From Actinomycetes bacterium (lineage in GTDB: Bacteria; Actinomycetota; Aquicultoria; UBA3085; Oleimmundimicrobiaceae), in contig JAUWKI010000003.1 of assembly GCA_030614255.1 (NCBI GenBank), forward strand, positions 28,003 to 92,002: DNA of 64,000 bases. Reading direction: 5' to 3'. Shown here one piece after another: positions 26,503-35,734 of this stretch. Made by a program: the position numbers and the translations under genes. Each line of letters opens with the position of its first letter. The first letter of the stretch is position 1. The notes beneath the pieces were generated by a model. That model did not search any database and was not told the origin of the DNA. It saw only the letters and a list, made by a program, of their open reading frames with translations.

Positions 26503-26955
26503 GTAAGCTGCCAGTCTCCAGCTTAATTGTTAATTAATTATGCAAAACTAAAAAGAAGTCATTGCGAGCCCTGCAGTATTTTTGCAGAGCATGGCAATCT
26601 CGTTTTCAATTATAATAATTGCTCTTTTATTTATTCAATTATATTTTTTGTAGGTTGCTCTAATGTTCTGGTTTGCCTTCCTATTCATTTGACTCTTACA
26701 GTACGAAATTGCTATTTGTCCTAAAGGGCACGCAATTCCTGCCTGCCCTGCCTGCCGGTAGGCAGGGCGGTGTAGGCACGGTGCCGCAACTGTTCGAGTC
26801 TCATTCACTTAACGGTCGGCTGCACAGTCACCTTACGAGCAACCTACCTGGGTTTAAACGATAAAGATAATCTTATTCTATCAAACAATTTTTTAAAGTT
26901 AAGATTTGATATATTATTAAAACAGTTATTTGTGAACTTAATTTAAGGAGAATTA
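26503..26955 (+). repeat. Repeat-containing spacer before holA
   Basis: It holds the best-preserved copy of the inverted-ended repeat (26650-26847) and a short word repeat at the left. ORFs 26527-26724 and 26673-26864 fall within the repeat and are not credible genes. The AAGGAG site of holA is at 26946-26951. Confidence 0.6.
26650..26847. repeat. Inverted-ended repeat family, copy C (perfect 11-bp ends)
   Basis: GTAGGTTGCTC (26650-26660) and GAGCAACCTAC (26837-26847) are exact inverted repeats bounding 198 bp. The interior contains CCTGCCTGCCGGTAGGCAGG near 26745. There is no coding capacity for a transposase, so this is MITE-like. Confidence 0.75.
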
Positions 26956-27924
26956 TTGAAAAAAGAGAACACTAAATCATTAAAACCGGTTTATATAATC
27001 TACGGAAAAGAAAAACTGCTTCTTGAGGAAGCGGTGGGCAGACTTAAAAAAAAGCTTTCCAATGTTGTGGATCTAACCCTAAATTACGAAGAATTCAGGG
27101 GAGCGGAAACGAGCGTTGATATTATTTTGGGAGCTGCGAATACGCCCCCTTTTCTTTCAGATAAGCGGCTTATAGTCGTCAAGGAGGCAGATAAATTAAA
27201 GGCCTCAGACGAGCTCATAAATTATCTCGAAAAACCACCTCCCTTTACTCATCTTATTTTGATGGCGGCTAAAATCGATAAAAGAAGCAGACTTTTTAAG
27301 ACTGCGAAGAAAGAAGGTTACGATTACGAATTCAAGTCACCAAATCGAAGAGAGATGCCAGGGTGGATAGGGGAGAGGTTCTTGAAAAAGGGGAAGAAGA
27401 TTAGTAGGGATGCAGTTAATTATCTTTGCCTAAATCTTGATAACGATTTAATGAGAATGCAAAGCGAAATTGAAAAAATATGTCTCTATCACGAGAACAG
27501 GAAGGAGCTCAATCTAGACGACATTCGACCTTTGATAAAAAAATCTTCAGAAAGCTCGATATTTGAGCTTGTTGATTTAATTGGTAAACGTCAAGAAGGT
27601 AAGGCTCTTGATGTCTTAAATAACCTGATACAGAGTGGGGAAAAGTTGCCTTTTATATTTCATATGATGCTTCGGCAGTTTCGGTTACTCCTTAAAACCA
27701 AGGTTCTTCTGGAAGTTAGAAAGATTCCACATTCAAAGCTAATTCAAGAACTAAACTTGCACCCCTTTGTGGTTAGCAATTATCGAGAACAAAGCAGAAA
27801 TTTCACCATCGAGCAACTTAAGAAGGCGCATAAATTGTTTTTAGAAGCCGAGGTTGATTTAAAAACGGGCAAGAAGGAACCGCGATTAATATTAGAGACT
27901 TTGATTGCGAAGGCTTTAGATTAA
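26956..27924 (+). CDS. holA: DNA polymerase III delta subunit
   Basis: Clamp-loader delta subunit that opens the sliding clamp. 322 residues, beginning KPVYIIYGKEKLLLEEAVGRL, the AAA+-like domain I without a working P-loop, followed by the clamp-interaction part and the C-terminal collar domain (KLPFIFHMMLRQFRLLLKTKVLLE). The TTG start at 26956 has AAGGAG 4 bases upstream. In many bacteria holA lies between comEC and rpsT, exactly as here. Confidence 0.94.
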   Translation: MKKENTKSLKPVYIIYGKEKLLLEEAVGRLKKKLSNVVDLTLNYEEFRGAETSVDIILGAANTPPFLSDKRLIVVKEADKLKASDELINYLEKPPPFTHLILMAAKIDKRSRLFKTAKKEGYDYEFKSPNRREMPGWIGERFLKKGKKISRDAVNYLCLNLDNDLMRMQSEIEKICLYHENRKELNLDDIRPLIKKSSESSIFELVDLIGKRQEGKALDVLNNLIQSGEKLPFIFHMMLRQFRLLLKTKVLLEVRKIPHSKLIQELNLHPFVVSNYREQSRNFTIEQLKKAHKLFLEAEVDLKTGKKEPRLILETLIAKALD

Positions 27925-27925
27925 A

Positions 27926-27955
27926 CCTTAAGAAATAAGGGTCTTAATAAAACCC
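27926..27955 (-). terminator. Possible terminator of rpsT
   Basis: On the minus strand GGGTTTT-ATT-AAGACCC (one G-U pair) is followed by TTATTTCTT. It lies between the convergent holA and rpsT genes, about 70 bases after the rpsT stop. Confidence 0.4.
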
Positions 27956-28023
27956 AAGCTCAATTGAATAGTTTTTTGTCAGTTCGATAATTAACTGCAC
28001 CATAACTGCGTATTTTTTTAAAT

Positions 28024-28563
28024 CTAGTTCTTCTTTTTTGTAGCAGTCTTAGCCGTGTTTTTCTTTGTTGTGGATGCTTTAGATGCGGTCTTCTTTGTTG
28101 TCGTTTTTTTAGCAGCTGCTTTAGTTGCAGGTTTCTTTGTCTTTGTTGATTTGGTGGAAATTTTGGCTGCTGTTTTTGTGGTAGCTTTCTTCGCCTTTGT
28201 CGATTTGGCCGGAGTTTTGGTGGCTGTTTTTAGGGTTTTTGGTTTTTCGACCGTTTCGGAAACAACTTCAGGTGTCTTTTCAACTTTCTTCGCCGGTTTC
28301 TCTACCATAACACTCAGTCTTTTTACGAATTTTGCTTTTTTGTTGGCTGCGTTATTTTTGTGTATTATCTTTTTTGAAGCAGCTTTGTCCAAAGCCCTTA
28401 TAACGGTACTTAAAATATTTGATGCCTTTTCTTTATCGCCCTCTTTAGTGGCTTTGTTGAATGTTAAACTTAACGTCTTTAGTTCAGATTTTATGCTTTT
28501 GTTTTTAAGACGCCTTACCTCAGATTGTTTTGCTCTCTTAATTTGCGATTTAATATTTGCCAA
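28024..28563 (-). CDS. rpsT: Small ribosomal subunit protein bS20 with long basic C-terminal tail
   Basis: bS20 binds 16S rRNA. Residues 1-87 are the normal protein (MANIKSQIKRAKQSEVRRLKNK, with AASKKIIHKNNAANKKAKF). Residues 88-179 are an added tail made of Lys, Ala, Thr and Ser repeats (KTPAKSTKAKKATTK, KKTTTKKTASKAS), like a histone H1 tail and like the tail on bL21 in this window. The ATG has AGGAGG 8 bases upstream on the minus strand. It has its own promoter, overlapping that of murJ. ORF 28055-28645 on the plus strand is its shadow. Confidence 0.94.
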   Translation of the reverse strand: MANIKSQIKRAKQSEVRRLKNKSIKSELKTLSLTFNKATKEGDKEKASNILSTVIRALDKAASKKIIHKNNAANKKAKFVKRLSVMVEKPAKKVEKTPEVVSETVEKPKTLKTATKTPAKSTKAKKATTKTAAKISTKSTKTKKPATKAAAKKTTTKKTASKASTTKKNTAKTATKKKN

Positions 28564-28598
28564 AAGTTTTTCCTCCTATATATTTAAAAACAGTGGGA

Positions 28599-28627
28599 AG
28601 TATATCATATCATCCATGCTTCGACAA
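28599..28627 (-). promoter_or_regulatory. Promoter of rpsT
   Basis: On the minus strand TTGTCG (28622-28627) and TATACT (28599-28604) are 17 bases apart. The -35 box lies within 20 bases of the divergent murJ -10 box. Confidence 0.55.
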
Positions 28628-28642
28628 GATAATCAAAGGATG

Positions 28643-28651
28643 TGATATAAT
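28643..28651 (+). promoter_or_regulatory. Extended -10 promoter of murJ-lepA
   Basis: TGATATAAT is an extended -10 element. The -35 region is poor (TCGACA with a 19-base spacer). It lies 32 bases before the murJ ATG. Confidence 0.5.
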
Positions 28652-28682
28652 ACTTTGATTATTAGAAGGAGTCAATTTAAGT

Positions 28683-30329
28683 ATGGAATCTTTCGATGAA
28701 GTAAGCGCCGAAGAGGCGGTAATATCTTCACCAATCTTACCCGAGGATAAAAAATCGGTTCAGACATCTTTCTTAGCCAAGGCAACGTTAATTGTTATGA
28801 TAGCGACTTTGGGTAGTCGTATGTTTGGCTTTTTGCGAGAAGTGGTCATGGCTGCCTATTTTGGAAACGGAATGGCCGCAGATGCTTACAGGGTGGCTTA
28901 TGCAATTCCAAATCTACTATTGCAACTTTTTGGGAGCGCAGCCATTGGTTCTGCTTTTATCCCGGTAATTACGAAGTATCTGACCGATAAAGACGATGAA
29001 GGTGTCAATGTGGTCGCGAGTAGTGTGATAAATCTTCTGACTTTGATTTTTGCTTTTTTTATGATAATTTGTTTTGTTTTTGCTCCACAAATAAGTAAAT
29101 TAATAGCTCCCGGGTTTGTAAGTGATGCTGCCAAGTTTAACCTAACCGTGCAAATGACCCGCATAATGACTCCCGCAATTCTTTTTTTGGGGATGTCGGG
29201 TTTTGTGATGGGAATGTTGCATTCGTATAATCACTTCACAGCTCCGGCTGTTGCTCCCGTGTTTTTCAACATTTTAATCGTCTCTTCGATTGTAATTTTG
29301 ACACCTAATGTGGGCCCGATTAGTTTAGCAGTTGGTGTTACGTTAGGTGCGTTAGCTCAATTTCTGTTCCAAGTACCTTTTTTACGAAACAGGGGTTGGA
29401 CCTACTCTTTTAAATTATCGTGGAATCATCCTGGCGTAAAACAGATTGCGGCGCTTGTCGTTCCCATTGTTTTCAGTTTGGCAAGTATCGAAATCAACGT
29501 ATTTATTGATACTCGTTTTACATCAATCTTAGAAGCCGGGAGCGTTGCAGCTATACATTATGCTCTTAGGGTTTGGAATTTGCCCATGGGGATATTTGCG
29601 ATTGCCATTTCAACTGTGCTTTTTCCTATGTTTTCAAGACAAGCTGCTTTAAAGGATTTATCCGGCTTGAAAGATTCATTTTCCTTGGGGCTAAGGGTGG
29701 TTTTTTTGGTAATGATTCCTGCCTCTGTTGGCTTGATAGTTCTTGCAAACCCTATTATTAAATTACTTTTTGAAAGAGGAGCTTTTGGCATCGATGCAAC
29801 CTCAGTGACCGCTTACGCATTGGTTTTTTATTCTTTTGGACTTACATCGGCCGGGGCGTTGCATCTAGTAAACAGAGCTTTCTATTCTCTCAAGGATACT
29901 CTGACCCCAACGATAGTCGCAGTTATTGCCATAACGGTTAATTATTTTTGTGATTGGGCTTTGGTTGGGCCTTTGAAGCATGGGGGGATAGCACTCTCAA
30001 CATCGATTGTTATGACTTTTAACTTTTTGTGTCTGCTTATCATTATGAGGAAGCGAGTTGGTCAGATGGGCGGACGCAAAATAGTCATCACCCTTTTTAA
30101 AATTTGTTTAGCTTCCGCGGTGCTTGGTGCGGGAGCATTTTATAGCTGGAAGTTAATGGTTTCTCTAGTTGGAGAATCTGCGCTTGGACAAGCTCTCTCC
30201 GTCGGCACGGGAATAGGTGTTGGAATTTTCGCCTACCTTTTAACCGCGAAAGTTTTAAAACTTGAAGAAATTTCAATTTTTACAAATTTAATTCGAAACA
30301 AATTTAAGAGAGGCAAGAAAACAAACTAA
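28683..30329 (+). CDS. murJ: Lipid II flippase MurJ
   Basis: Moves the peptidoglycan precursor lipid II across the membrane. 548 residues with about 14 membrane helices of the MOP/MVF fold: SRMFGFLREVVMAAYFGNGMAADAYRVAYAIPNLL at the start, with the essential central-cavity arginines near the N-terminus. The N-terminal 30 residues are acidic and cytosolic. lepA starts at the base right after its stop, so they form one transcript. Mycobacterial-type extra domains are absent. Confidence 0.94.
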   Translation: MESFDEVSAEEAVISSPILPEDKKSVQTSFLAKATLIVMIATLGSRMFGFLREVVMAAYFGNGMAADAYRVAYAIPNLLLQLFGSAAIGSAFIPVITKYLTDKDDEGVNVVASSVINLLTLIFAFFMIICFVFAPQISKLIAPGFVSDAAKFNLTVQMTRIMTPAILFLGMSGFVMGMLHSYNHFTAPAVAPVFFNILIVSSIVILTPNVGPISLAVGVTLGALAQFLFQVPFLRNRGWTYSFKLSWNHPGVKQIAALVVPIVFSLASIEINVFIDTRFTSILEAGSVAAIHYALRVWNLPMGIFAIAISTVLFPMFSRQAALKDLSGLKDSFSLGLRVVFLVMIPASVGLIVLANPIIKLLFERGAFGIDATSVTAYALVFYSFGLTSAGALHLVNRAFYSLKDTLTPTIVAVIAITVNYFCDWALVGPLKHGGIALSTSIVMTFNFLCLLIIMRKRVGQMGGRKIVITLFKICLASAVLGAGAFYSWKLMVSLVGESALGQALSVGTGIGVGIFAYLLTAKVLKLEEISIFTNLIRNKFKRGKKTN

Positions 30330-32144
30330 ATGGATATATTAGATCCTCGAAGGATTCGGAACTTTTCAATAATTGCTCATATTGACCACGGAAAATCAAC
30401 TCTTGCAGATCGTTTGCTTGAGATTACTCACACCATTTCTGAGCGAGAGATGAAAGAGCAGGTTTTAGACCGCATGGATTTAGAGCGCGAGCGCGGCATA
30501 ACCATAAAAGCTCAGGCTGTAAGGATTTCCTATAAAGCCAAAGACGGGGAAAAGTACATTTTAAACTTGATTGATACACCTGGGCACGTAGACTTCACGT
30601 ACGAGGTCTCTAGAAGTCTTGCCGCATGCGAGGGAGCACTTTTGGTCGTTGATGCTTCCCAGGGGGTTGAGGCGCAAACTATAGCAAATACCCATCTTGC
30701 TTTAGACAATAATTTGGAGATAGTTCCCGTTCTTAACAAGATCGACCTACCCAGCGCTGAACCCGAAAGAGTTAAACACGAAATTGAAGAGAGTTTGGGA
30801 ATTGATACATCTAATGCTCTCATGGTGAGTGCCAAAACAGGAGAAGGCATTGATGAGGTTCTAGAGGGCATAATTGAAATGATTCCCGCTCCCGACGGGG
30901 GTGCGGAGGCCCCTTTAAAAGCACTCATCTTTGACTCAATTTATGATTCCTACAGGGGTGTAATTATTTTTGTTAGAATTTTTGATGGAAAGATTGAACC
31001 CGGTATGAAAATTAAAATGATGGCAACGGGAAAAGTTGCGGAAGTTGAAGACGTGGGGGTGTTTCGCCCCAACATGATGAGCGTTCCCAAGTTGTCCGTT
31101 GGTGAAGTGGGTTATGTCATAGCCGGAATTAAAAATGTGAAGGAAACAAAGGTAGGAGACACTATTACTGAGGAAAAGCGGTCCACAAGTAAACCGCTTG
31201 CCGGATATCGAGAAGCAAAGCCGGTGGTCTTTTGTGGGCTCTATCCGCTAGATGGTGGTGAGTATGAAACCTTGAGGGATGCGCTTGACAAACTTAAGTT
31301 AAATGATCCTTCCTTCGTTTATGAGCCGGAAACTTCAAGAGCTCTCGGGTTTGGTTTCCGATGCGGTTTTTTGGGTCTTTTGCATATGGAGATAGTGAAA
31401 GAGCGTTTAGAAAGAGAGTATAAACTCGATCTACTCGCGACTGCTCCTAACGTTGCATACAGTGTGGTGAGGGTCGGTAAGGCAGCGGAATTTATCAGTA
31501 ACCCGGCAGATCTTCCCTCTCCTGGTGAAATAGAGAAAATTGAGGAACCCTACGTCTCGATTTCAATTCTGCTTCCTCCGGAATTTGTTGGAGGAATTAT
31601 GGACCTATGTCAGGATAGGCGCGGTGAATTCAAGGATATGCAGTATCTTAGCGTTAACAGAGTTCAACTTCACTATCACTTGCCTTTAAGCGAAATGATG
31701 TATGGTTTTTATGACTCTTTAAAGTCTCGCACCAGGGGCTATGGCTCGATGGATTATGAGCACATTGGTTACAAAGAATCGGATTTAGTCAGATTGGACA
31801 TACTGCTTGCCGGAGAACCAATAGATGCTCTCTCTTTTATAGTTCACAAAGACTCCGCGTATTTTCGGGGCAGGGAGCTTGTTAAAAAATTGAGGGAGAT
31901 AATCCCACGTCAATTTTATGATGTCCCGATACAAGCGGCCATAGGAAACAAAATACTGGCTCGTGAAACCATAAAAGCTAAACGCAAGGATGTTTTGGCT
32001 AAATGCTATGGAGGAGACATTACTCGCAAAAGGAAGCTCCTTGAAAGACAAAAGGTGGGCAAAAAGAGGATGAAGAGTTTGGGCAAGGTTGAGGTTCCAC
32101 GAGAAGCCTTTTTGGCAGTTCTAAAGGTAGATAAAGAGAAATAG
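30330..32144 (+). CDS. lepA: Elongation factor 4 (LepA)
   Basis: Ribosome-bound GTPase related to EF-G, involved in initiation and back-translocation. G domain signatures [24 protein letters not shown] and NKIDLPSA are intact, and switch I reads [12 protein letters not shown]. The C-terminal LepA-specific domain ends with KRKKDVL-type basic segments ([42 protein letters not shown]). 604 residues is standard. The ATG at 30330 touches the murJ stop. hemW follows after 17 bases; lepA-hemW-hrcA-dnaJ is a classical order. Confidence 0.97.
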   Translation: MDILDPRRIRNFSIIAHIDHGKSTLADRLLEITHTISEREMKEQVLDRMDLERERGITIKAQAVRISYKAKDGEKYILNLIDTPGHVDFTYEVSRSLAACEGALLVVDASQGVEAQTIANTHLALDNNLEIVPVLNKIDLPSAEPERVKHEIEESLGIDTSNALMVSAKTGEGIDEVLEGIIEMIPAPDGGAEAPLKALIFDSIYDSYRGVIIFVRIFDGKIEPGMKIKMMATGKVAEVEDVGVFRPNMMSVPKLSVGEVGYVIAGIKNVKETKVGDTITEEKRSTSKPLAGYREAKPVVFCGLYPLDGGEYETLRDALDKLKLNDPSFVYEPETSRALGFGFRCGFLGLLHMEIVKERLEREYKLDLLATAPNVAYSVVRVGKAAEFISNPADLPSPGEIEKIEEPYVSISILLPPEFVGGIMDLCQDRRGEFKDMQYLSVNRVQLHYHLPLSEMMYGFYDSLKSRTRGYGSMDYEHIGYKESDLVRLDILLAGEPIDALSFIVHKDSAYFRGRELVKKLREIIPRQFYDVPIQAAIGNKILARETIKAKRKDVLAKCYGGDITRKRKLLERQKVGKKRMKSLGKVEVPREAFLAVLKVDKEK

Positions 32145-32161
32145 GAATTAAGGTTGGATTT

Positions 32162-33331
32162 ATGGTGCTAAATAAGCCCCTTGGTTTATACATACATATT
32201 CCTTTTTGTAAGCAAAGGTGCAGCTACTGCGATTTTAATTCGCACTCGGGTCTTGAAGATTTATATGACCAATATATTAAGTCTATTTGCGTGGAAATTG
32301 AAAAATCTGTTCAAGAACAGACAACTTTCAGCGAGGTTGTTTCGATTTATTTTGGTGGTGGCACTCCTTCTATTTTGCCCACACATTGTCTTGAGAAAAT
32401 TCTTACGACCTGTTCTTCATTATTTCGCGTTTCAGAAAGGGCCGAGATAACTATCGAGGCAAATCCTGAAACGATAACGCGGGAGAAATTGAAAAAATTA
32501 AAGACCGCGGGGTTCAATCGCCTGAGCATCGGGGCACAGTCCTTTGACGATGAATTGTTAAAAATTTTAGGTAGAAAACATTCTTCAAAAGAGGTTAATA
32601 AGTGTTATTCGTATGCCAGAGAAGTTGGTTTCGATAACATTAATTTGGATTTAATCTTTGGAATTCCCGAGCAAACCATAGGTTGCTGGAACGACACGCT
32701 GGAAAAAACAGTTGGGCTTGGTCCCGACCATATTTCTGCTTACGGTCTTGAGGTTCATCAAGAAACCGTATTGTGCAAGCAGATAGATGATGGTTTGTTT
32801 AAGGTATCTGAAGAAGATATTCAAGCCGATATGTATCTTAACTGCATTACATTTTTAAGTGATAAAAGAATGATTCAGTATGAACTGTCGAACTTTGCTA
32901 AGCCTGGCAAAGAATGCAAACATAATCTGTTATATTGGAGAAACGAAAATTACCTTGGCTTTGGTGCCGGGGCTCATTCTCATATCGATAATCTACGATT
33001 TAAGAATGCAGATAATCCAATTAGCTACATTAAAAAACTAAAAACCGGTCAAGATGTTTCGGAAAAATATGAAGAATTATCAGATAGTATTGCTTTAAGC
33101 GAAACTATCTTTTTGAATCTGAGACTTATAGACGGCATTAACTTAGAAGAATTTGAGGCAAAATTTGGTTTTAAATTGCACGATGTTTATTCAAGACAGA
33201 TAGACGACTTGGTAAAAAAAGAACTTCTTGTTTACCACCCGCCATCGGGGGCAGGCGGAGAAAACCTTAGATTAACAAAGAAAGGCCTACTTTTGGCCAA
33301 CCAAGTTTTTGCCGAGTTTATACCTGATTGA
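32162..33331 (+). CDS. hemW: Heme chaperone HemW (radical SAM)
   Basis: Radical SAM protein that carries heme; older annotation calls it oxygen-independent coproporphyrinogen oxidase-like. The iron-sulfur cysteines are in PFCKQRCSYCDFNSH (CxxxCxxC), with FGGGTPS as the GGE-type SAM motif and a C-terminal HemN_C part. 389 residues. It lacks the N-terminal extension of the true decarboxylase HemN. The ATG at 32162 follows AAGGTTGGATTT. It lies between lepA and hrcA, as in many Gram-positive bacteria. Confidence 0.93.
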   Translation: MVLNKPLGLYIHIPFCKQRCSYCDFNSHSGLEDLYDQYIKSICVEIEKSVQEQTTFSEVVSIYFGGGTPSILPTHCLEKILTTCSSLFRVSERAEITIEANPETITREKLKKLKTAGFNRLSIGAQSFDDELLKILGRKHSSKEVNKCYSYAREVGFDNINLDLIFGIPEQTIGCWNDTLEKTVGLGPDHISAYGLEVHQETVLCKQIDDGLFKVSEEDIQADMYLNCITFLSDKRMIQYELSNFAKPGKECKHNLLYWRNENYLGFGAGAHSHIDNLRFKNADNPISYIKKLKTGQDVSEKYEELSDSIALSETIFLNLRLIDGINLEEFEAKFGFKLHDVYSRQIDDLVKKELLVYHPPSGAGGENLRLTKKGLLLANQVFAEFIPD

Positions 33332-33356
33332 CATACCGAATTTAGGGTGATACGTT
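33328..33356 (+). promoter_or_regulatory. Promoter of hrcA-dnaJ
   Basis: TTGACA (33328-33333) overlaps the hemW stop. TACGTT at 33351-33356 is a weak -10 at 17 bases. It lies just upstream of the CIRCE operator, which fits a heat-shock promoter kept off by HrcA. Confidence 0.5.
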
Positions 33357-33365
33357 AATAAAATG

Positions 33366-33392
33366 TTAGCAGTCTATTAAGGAGAGTGCTAA
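33366..33392 (+). promoter_or_regulatory. CIRCE operator (HrcA binding site)
   Basis: TTAGCAGTC, nine bases, GAGTGCTAA. The consensus is TTAGCACTC-N9-GAGTGCTAA, so one base differs in the left arm. The AAGGAG ribosome binding site of hrcA lies inside the spacer and right arm, and the GTG start is one base after it. HrcA binding, or the hairpin in mRNA, could block both transcription and translation. Confidence 0.92.
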
Positions 33393-33393
33393 A

Positions 33394-34431
33394 GTGCGAG
33401 CTCTTGATAGTCGTAAGGAATTTATTTTAAAAACTGTTGTTGAGGATTACATTGAGTACGCGGAACCCGTTGGCTCACAACGGATTGTTGAAGACTATGG
33501 TTTAAAAGTTAGTTCCGCTACTGTTCGCAACGAGCTTGCTTTCTTAGAAAAAGCGGGCTACTTGTTGCAGCCGCACACGTCGGCCGGGCGAATTCCCACG
33601 GACAATGGATACCGATATTATGTAGACGAGTTGTTTGAAAAAAACAAAGATTTTACTTTTTCTGATGAAAAATCTGTTTTTAAAATTTTCTCCGCATTAG
33701 ACAATGAACTTGAGATGCTTATGCGTGAGGCCTCATGTTTATTATCGAAACTTACCAACTATGCAGCTTTTGTTCTTGCCCCTTGCACAAAAGAAAATTA
33801 CTTAAAACATATAGACTTAGTGCTGATTCGTGCCCACACAGTTTTGGTAGTTCTGATAACAAATACCGGTCATGTTTCAAAAAGATTCATAGACTTCGAT
33901 TACGAGTTGTCCCAGAGCTCTCTTCATAGTTTGGAGATTTTGCTCAATGAAAGACTTGCCAATCTGGGAGCAAGAGAGATTGCTACGGTCGGGCAAAGCT
34001 TAATTGAATTTTCACCCGAGGTTCGAAATGTGGCCGGAAAGGTAATGGAACACATCTTAGGTTGTCTTGTCGGCGATGATTATGAACGGCTTTTTCTTAG
34101 AGGAACTTCGAATATAATGTTGCAACCGGAATTTCAAAATTCAAGAAAGTTCAAAATAATCTTGGAAATATTGGAACAAGGTGATATTATTGCAAACTTA
34201 TATAGTGATATTCCAAAACCTGGTCTTGTATCAGTGAAGATAGGTCATGAAAACCTTAAGGAAGAAGTTAGTGAGTGTAGTCTAGTGGTTGGCGCTTATG
34301 GCGCAAAGGGTCAAAATTTAGGCGCTTTAGGGGTTTTAGGCCCGACTCGTCTGGATTATTTTCGCGCGATATCGGTAGTAAGTGGTATTTCTAGAAGCTT
34401 AAGTTATTTTATCGAATCTTTATATGTTTAG
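33394..34431 (+). CDS. hrcA: Heat-inducible transcription repressor HrcA
   Basis: Represses chaperone genes by binding CIRCE and is kept active by GroEL. 345 residues: N-terminal winged helix (SATVRNELAFLEKAGYLLQPHTSAGRIPTDNGYRYYVDEL) and C-terminal GAF-like and dimerisation parts. The GTG start is directly behind the CIRCE element, so the gene is autoregulated. dnaJ follows; grpE and dnaK, which usually lie between hrcA and dnaJ, are not in this window. Confidence 0.96.
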   Translation: MRALDSRKEFILKTVVEDYIEYAEPVGSQRIVEDYGLKVSSATVRNELAFLEKAGYLLQPHTSAGRIPTDNGYRYYVDELFEKNKDFTFSDEKSVFKIFSALDNELEMLMREASCLLSKLTNYAAFVLAPCTKENYLKHIDLVLIRAHTVLVVLITNTGHVSKRFIDFDYELSQSSLHSLEILLNERLANLGAREIATVGQSLIEFSPEVRNVAGKVMEHILGCLVGDDYERLFLRGTSNIMLQPEFQNSRKFKIILEILEQGDIIANLYSDIPKPGLVSVKIGHENLKEEVSECSLVVGAYGAKGQNLGALGVLGPTRLDYFRAISVVSGISRSLSYFIESLYV

Positions 34432-34440
34432 GGGATGTTG

Positions 34441-35517
34441 ATGGGAAAAAGAGATTATTATGATGTATTGGGTACAAATAGAGATGCAACCGAGAGGGAG
34501 ATAAAGAAAGTCTATCGTAATCTTGCGCGTAAATATCACCCTGATGTCAACTGTGTCGATGCCGATGCTGAAGAAAAATTCAAGGAAATTGTCGAAGCTT
34601 ATGAGGTGCTTTCTGATTCGGAGAAGCGGTGTCAATACGATAATTTCGGTCACACAAAAGCAGGGATGAGTTTCGATGGTTCCGGTGTCTTTGATGACAT
34701 TTTCGGGATGGTTTTTAGAGACTTCGGGTTTCAAAACAGAACACGCCCGATGAAAGAAAGGGGTTCCAACTTAATTTTCGAAGTTGCCATTGAGCTTGAA
34801 GAAGTTTATCGAGGTGTCGAGAAGGTCGTAACTATTAAAAAAGCTGCTATGTGTGGGGAATGTAACGGTAGCGGGGCTGAGCACGGAACTCATGCCGAAA
34901 CCTGTACTTTGTGTGGAGGTTCAGGCTTTATTCGGACAACTCATAGGAGTCTTTTTGGAAACTTGGTAAAAACCCAGACATGCAAAGAGTGCGAGGGTAG
35001 AGGGAGAACCATTTCTTCCGTCTGTTCAGTTTGTGGCGGAGAAGGGCGAGTTAATGAAAGTTGTGACATTACAGTCGAGATTCCAGCCGGAGTGCCCTCA
35101 GGGTCGCGACTTAAAATTACAGGTCAGGGTGAGGCGGGATTTCGTGGAGGTCCTGCGGGAGACTTATATATAAGTGTTTATGTTAAACCCCATCAGTTTT
35201 TTGAAGTGAACGGTAGCAACACAGTTTGTAATTACACCATTAGTTTTAGTCAGGCTGCTCTTGGAGCGACAGTTGAGATTTTGACTCTCGATGGGAAGGA
35301 AAAATTCAAGATTCCCCCAGGGGTTCAAAGCGGAACAATCTTTAACTTAAAAGGGAAGGGCTTGCCGTATCTTAACAGTAGAAAAAAAGGGGATCAACTG
35401 GTAAGAGTTGTTGTTGCTACCCCTACCAAGTTAAATGAAGCACAAAAAAAATTGTTGAAAACTCTTGCCGAAATTGGCAAAGAAGATTTGGGTTTAAAAA
35501 AGAGAATCCTCAATTAG
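34441..35517 (+). CDS. dnaJ: Chaperone DnaJ (Hsp40)
   Basis: Co-chaperone that stimulates DnaK. J domain with HPD (KYHPDVN, near residue 32), a short glycine/phenylalanine part (about 70-95), four zinc-finger repeats CxxCxGxG ([32 protein letters not shown]) and C-terminal substrate domains. About 358 residues. ATG 34441 ([11 protein letters not shown]) is 6 bases after AGGGG; the ORF track uses ATG 34435. It is transcribed with hrcA and thus under CIRCE control. A broken prmA follows. Confidence 0.96.
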   Translation: MGKRDYYDVLGTNRDATEREIKKVYRNLARKYHPDVNCVDADAEEKFKEIVEAYEVLSDSEKRCQYDNFGHTKAGMSFDGSGVFDDIFGMVFRDFGFQNRTRPMKERGSNLIFEVAIELEEVYRGVEKVVTIKKAAMCGECNGSGAEHGTHAETCTLCGGSGFIRTTHRSLFGNLVKTQTCKECEGRGRTISSVCSVCGGEGRVNESCDITVEIPAGVPSGSRLKITGQGEAGFRGGPAGDLYISVYVKPHQFFEVNGSNTVCNYTISFSQAALGATVEILTLDGKEKFKIPPGVQSGTIFNLKGKGLPYLNSRKKGDQLVRVVVATPTKLNEAQKKLLKTLAEIGKEDLGLKKRILN

Positions 35518-35536
35518 TTTGTGAGGTATTTCTATT

Positions 35537-35632
35537 TTGAAATGGGTTGAGTTAACCTTAACTGTTCCTCGTCAAGATGAAGCACTTATGATAGCAATTT
35601 TTTCTTTTTTGGTTCTCGGTGTTTGCTTTTGA
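35537..35632 (+). pseudogene. prmA: Remnant of prmA (ribosomal protein L11 methyltransferase N-terminus)
   Basis: A TTG start 20 bases after dnaJ opens a 31-codon frame reading MKWVELTLTVPRQDEALMIAIFSFLVLG, then TGA. MKWxEl.l.v..e..e is how PrmA begins, and dnaJ-prmA-(rsmE)-mtaB is the usual gene order. The remaining ~250 codons are absent: only 100 bases separate this stop from mtaB. So the gene seems deleted, leaving its first ~28 codons and start site. The identification rests on a short segment plus position. Confidence 0.5.
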
Positions 35633-35734
35633 TAACAATGGAGAAAAGGACTTATTTTGCATTCATTTAGTCGATTTTTTAAAAGTTGAAGCACTCATGG
35701 AAAAAGTATTTTAAAAGTGTATTAGGAGATAAAA

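Noticed and set aside
26527-26864. Two small ORFs in the comEC-holA spacer
   Set aside because: They lie within the inverted-ended repeat and lack ribosome binding sites.
28055-28645. 196-residue hydrophobic plus-strand ORF
   Set aside because: It is the complement of the Lys/Ala-rich rpsT tail; codon pattern and ribosome binding site support rpsT on the minus strand.
32181-32450. 89-residue ORF overlapping hemW
   Set aside because: Shadow frame; the radical SAM motifs are in the hemW frame.
35633-35734. Possible rsmE remnant (LHSFSRFFKS) before mtaB
   Set aside because: Ten residues are too few to support the name, although RsmE would fit the gene order.
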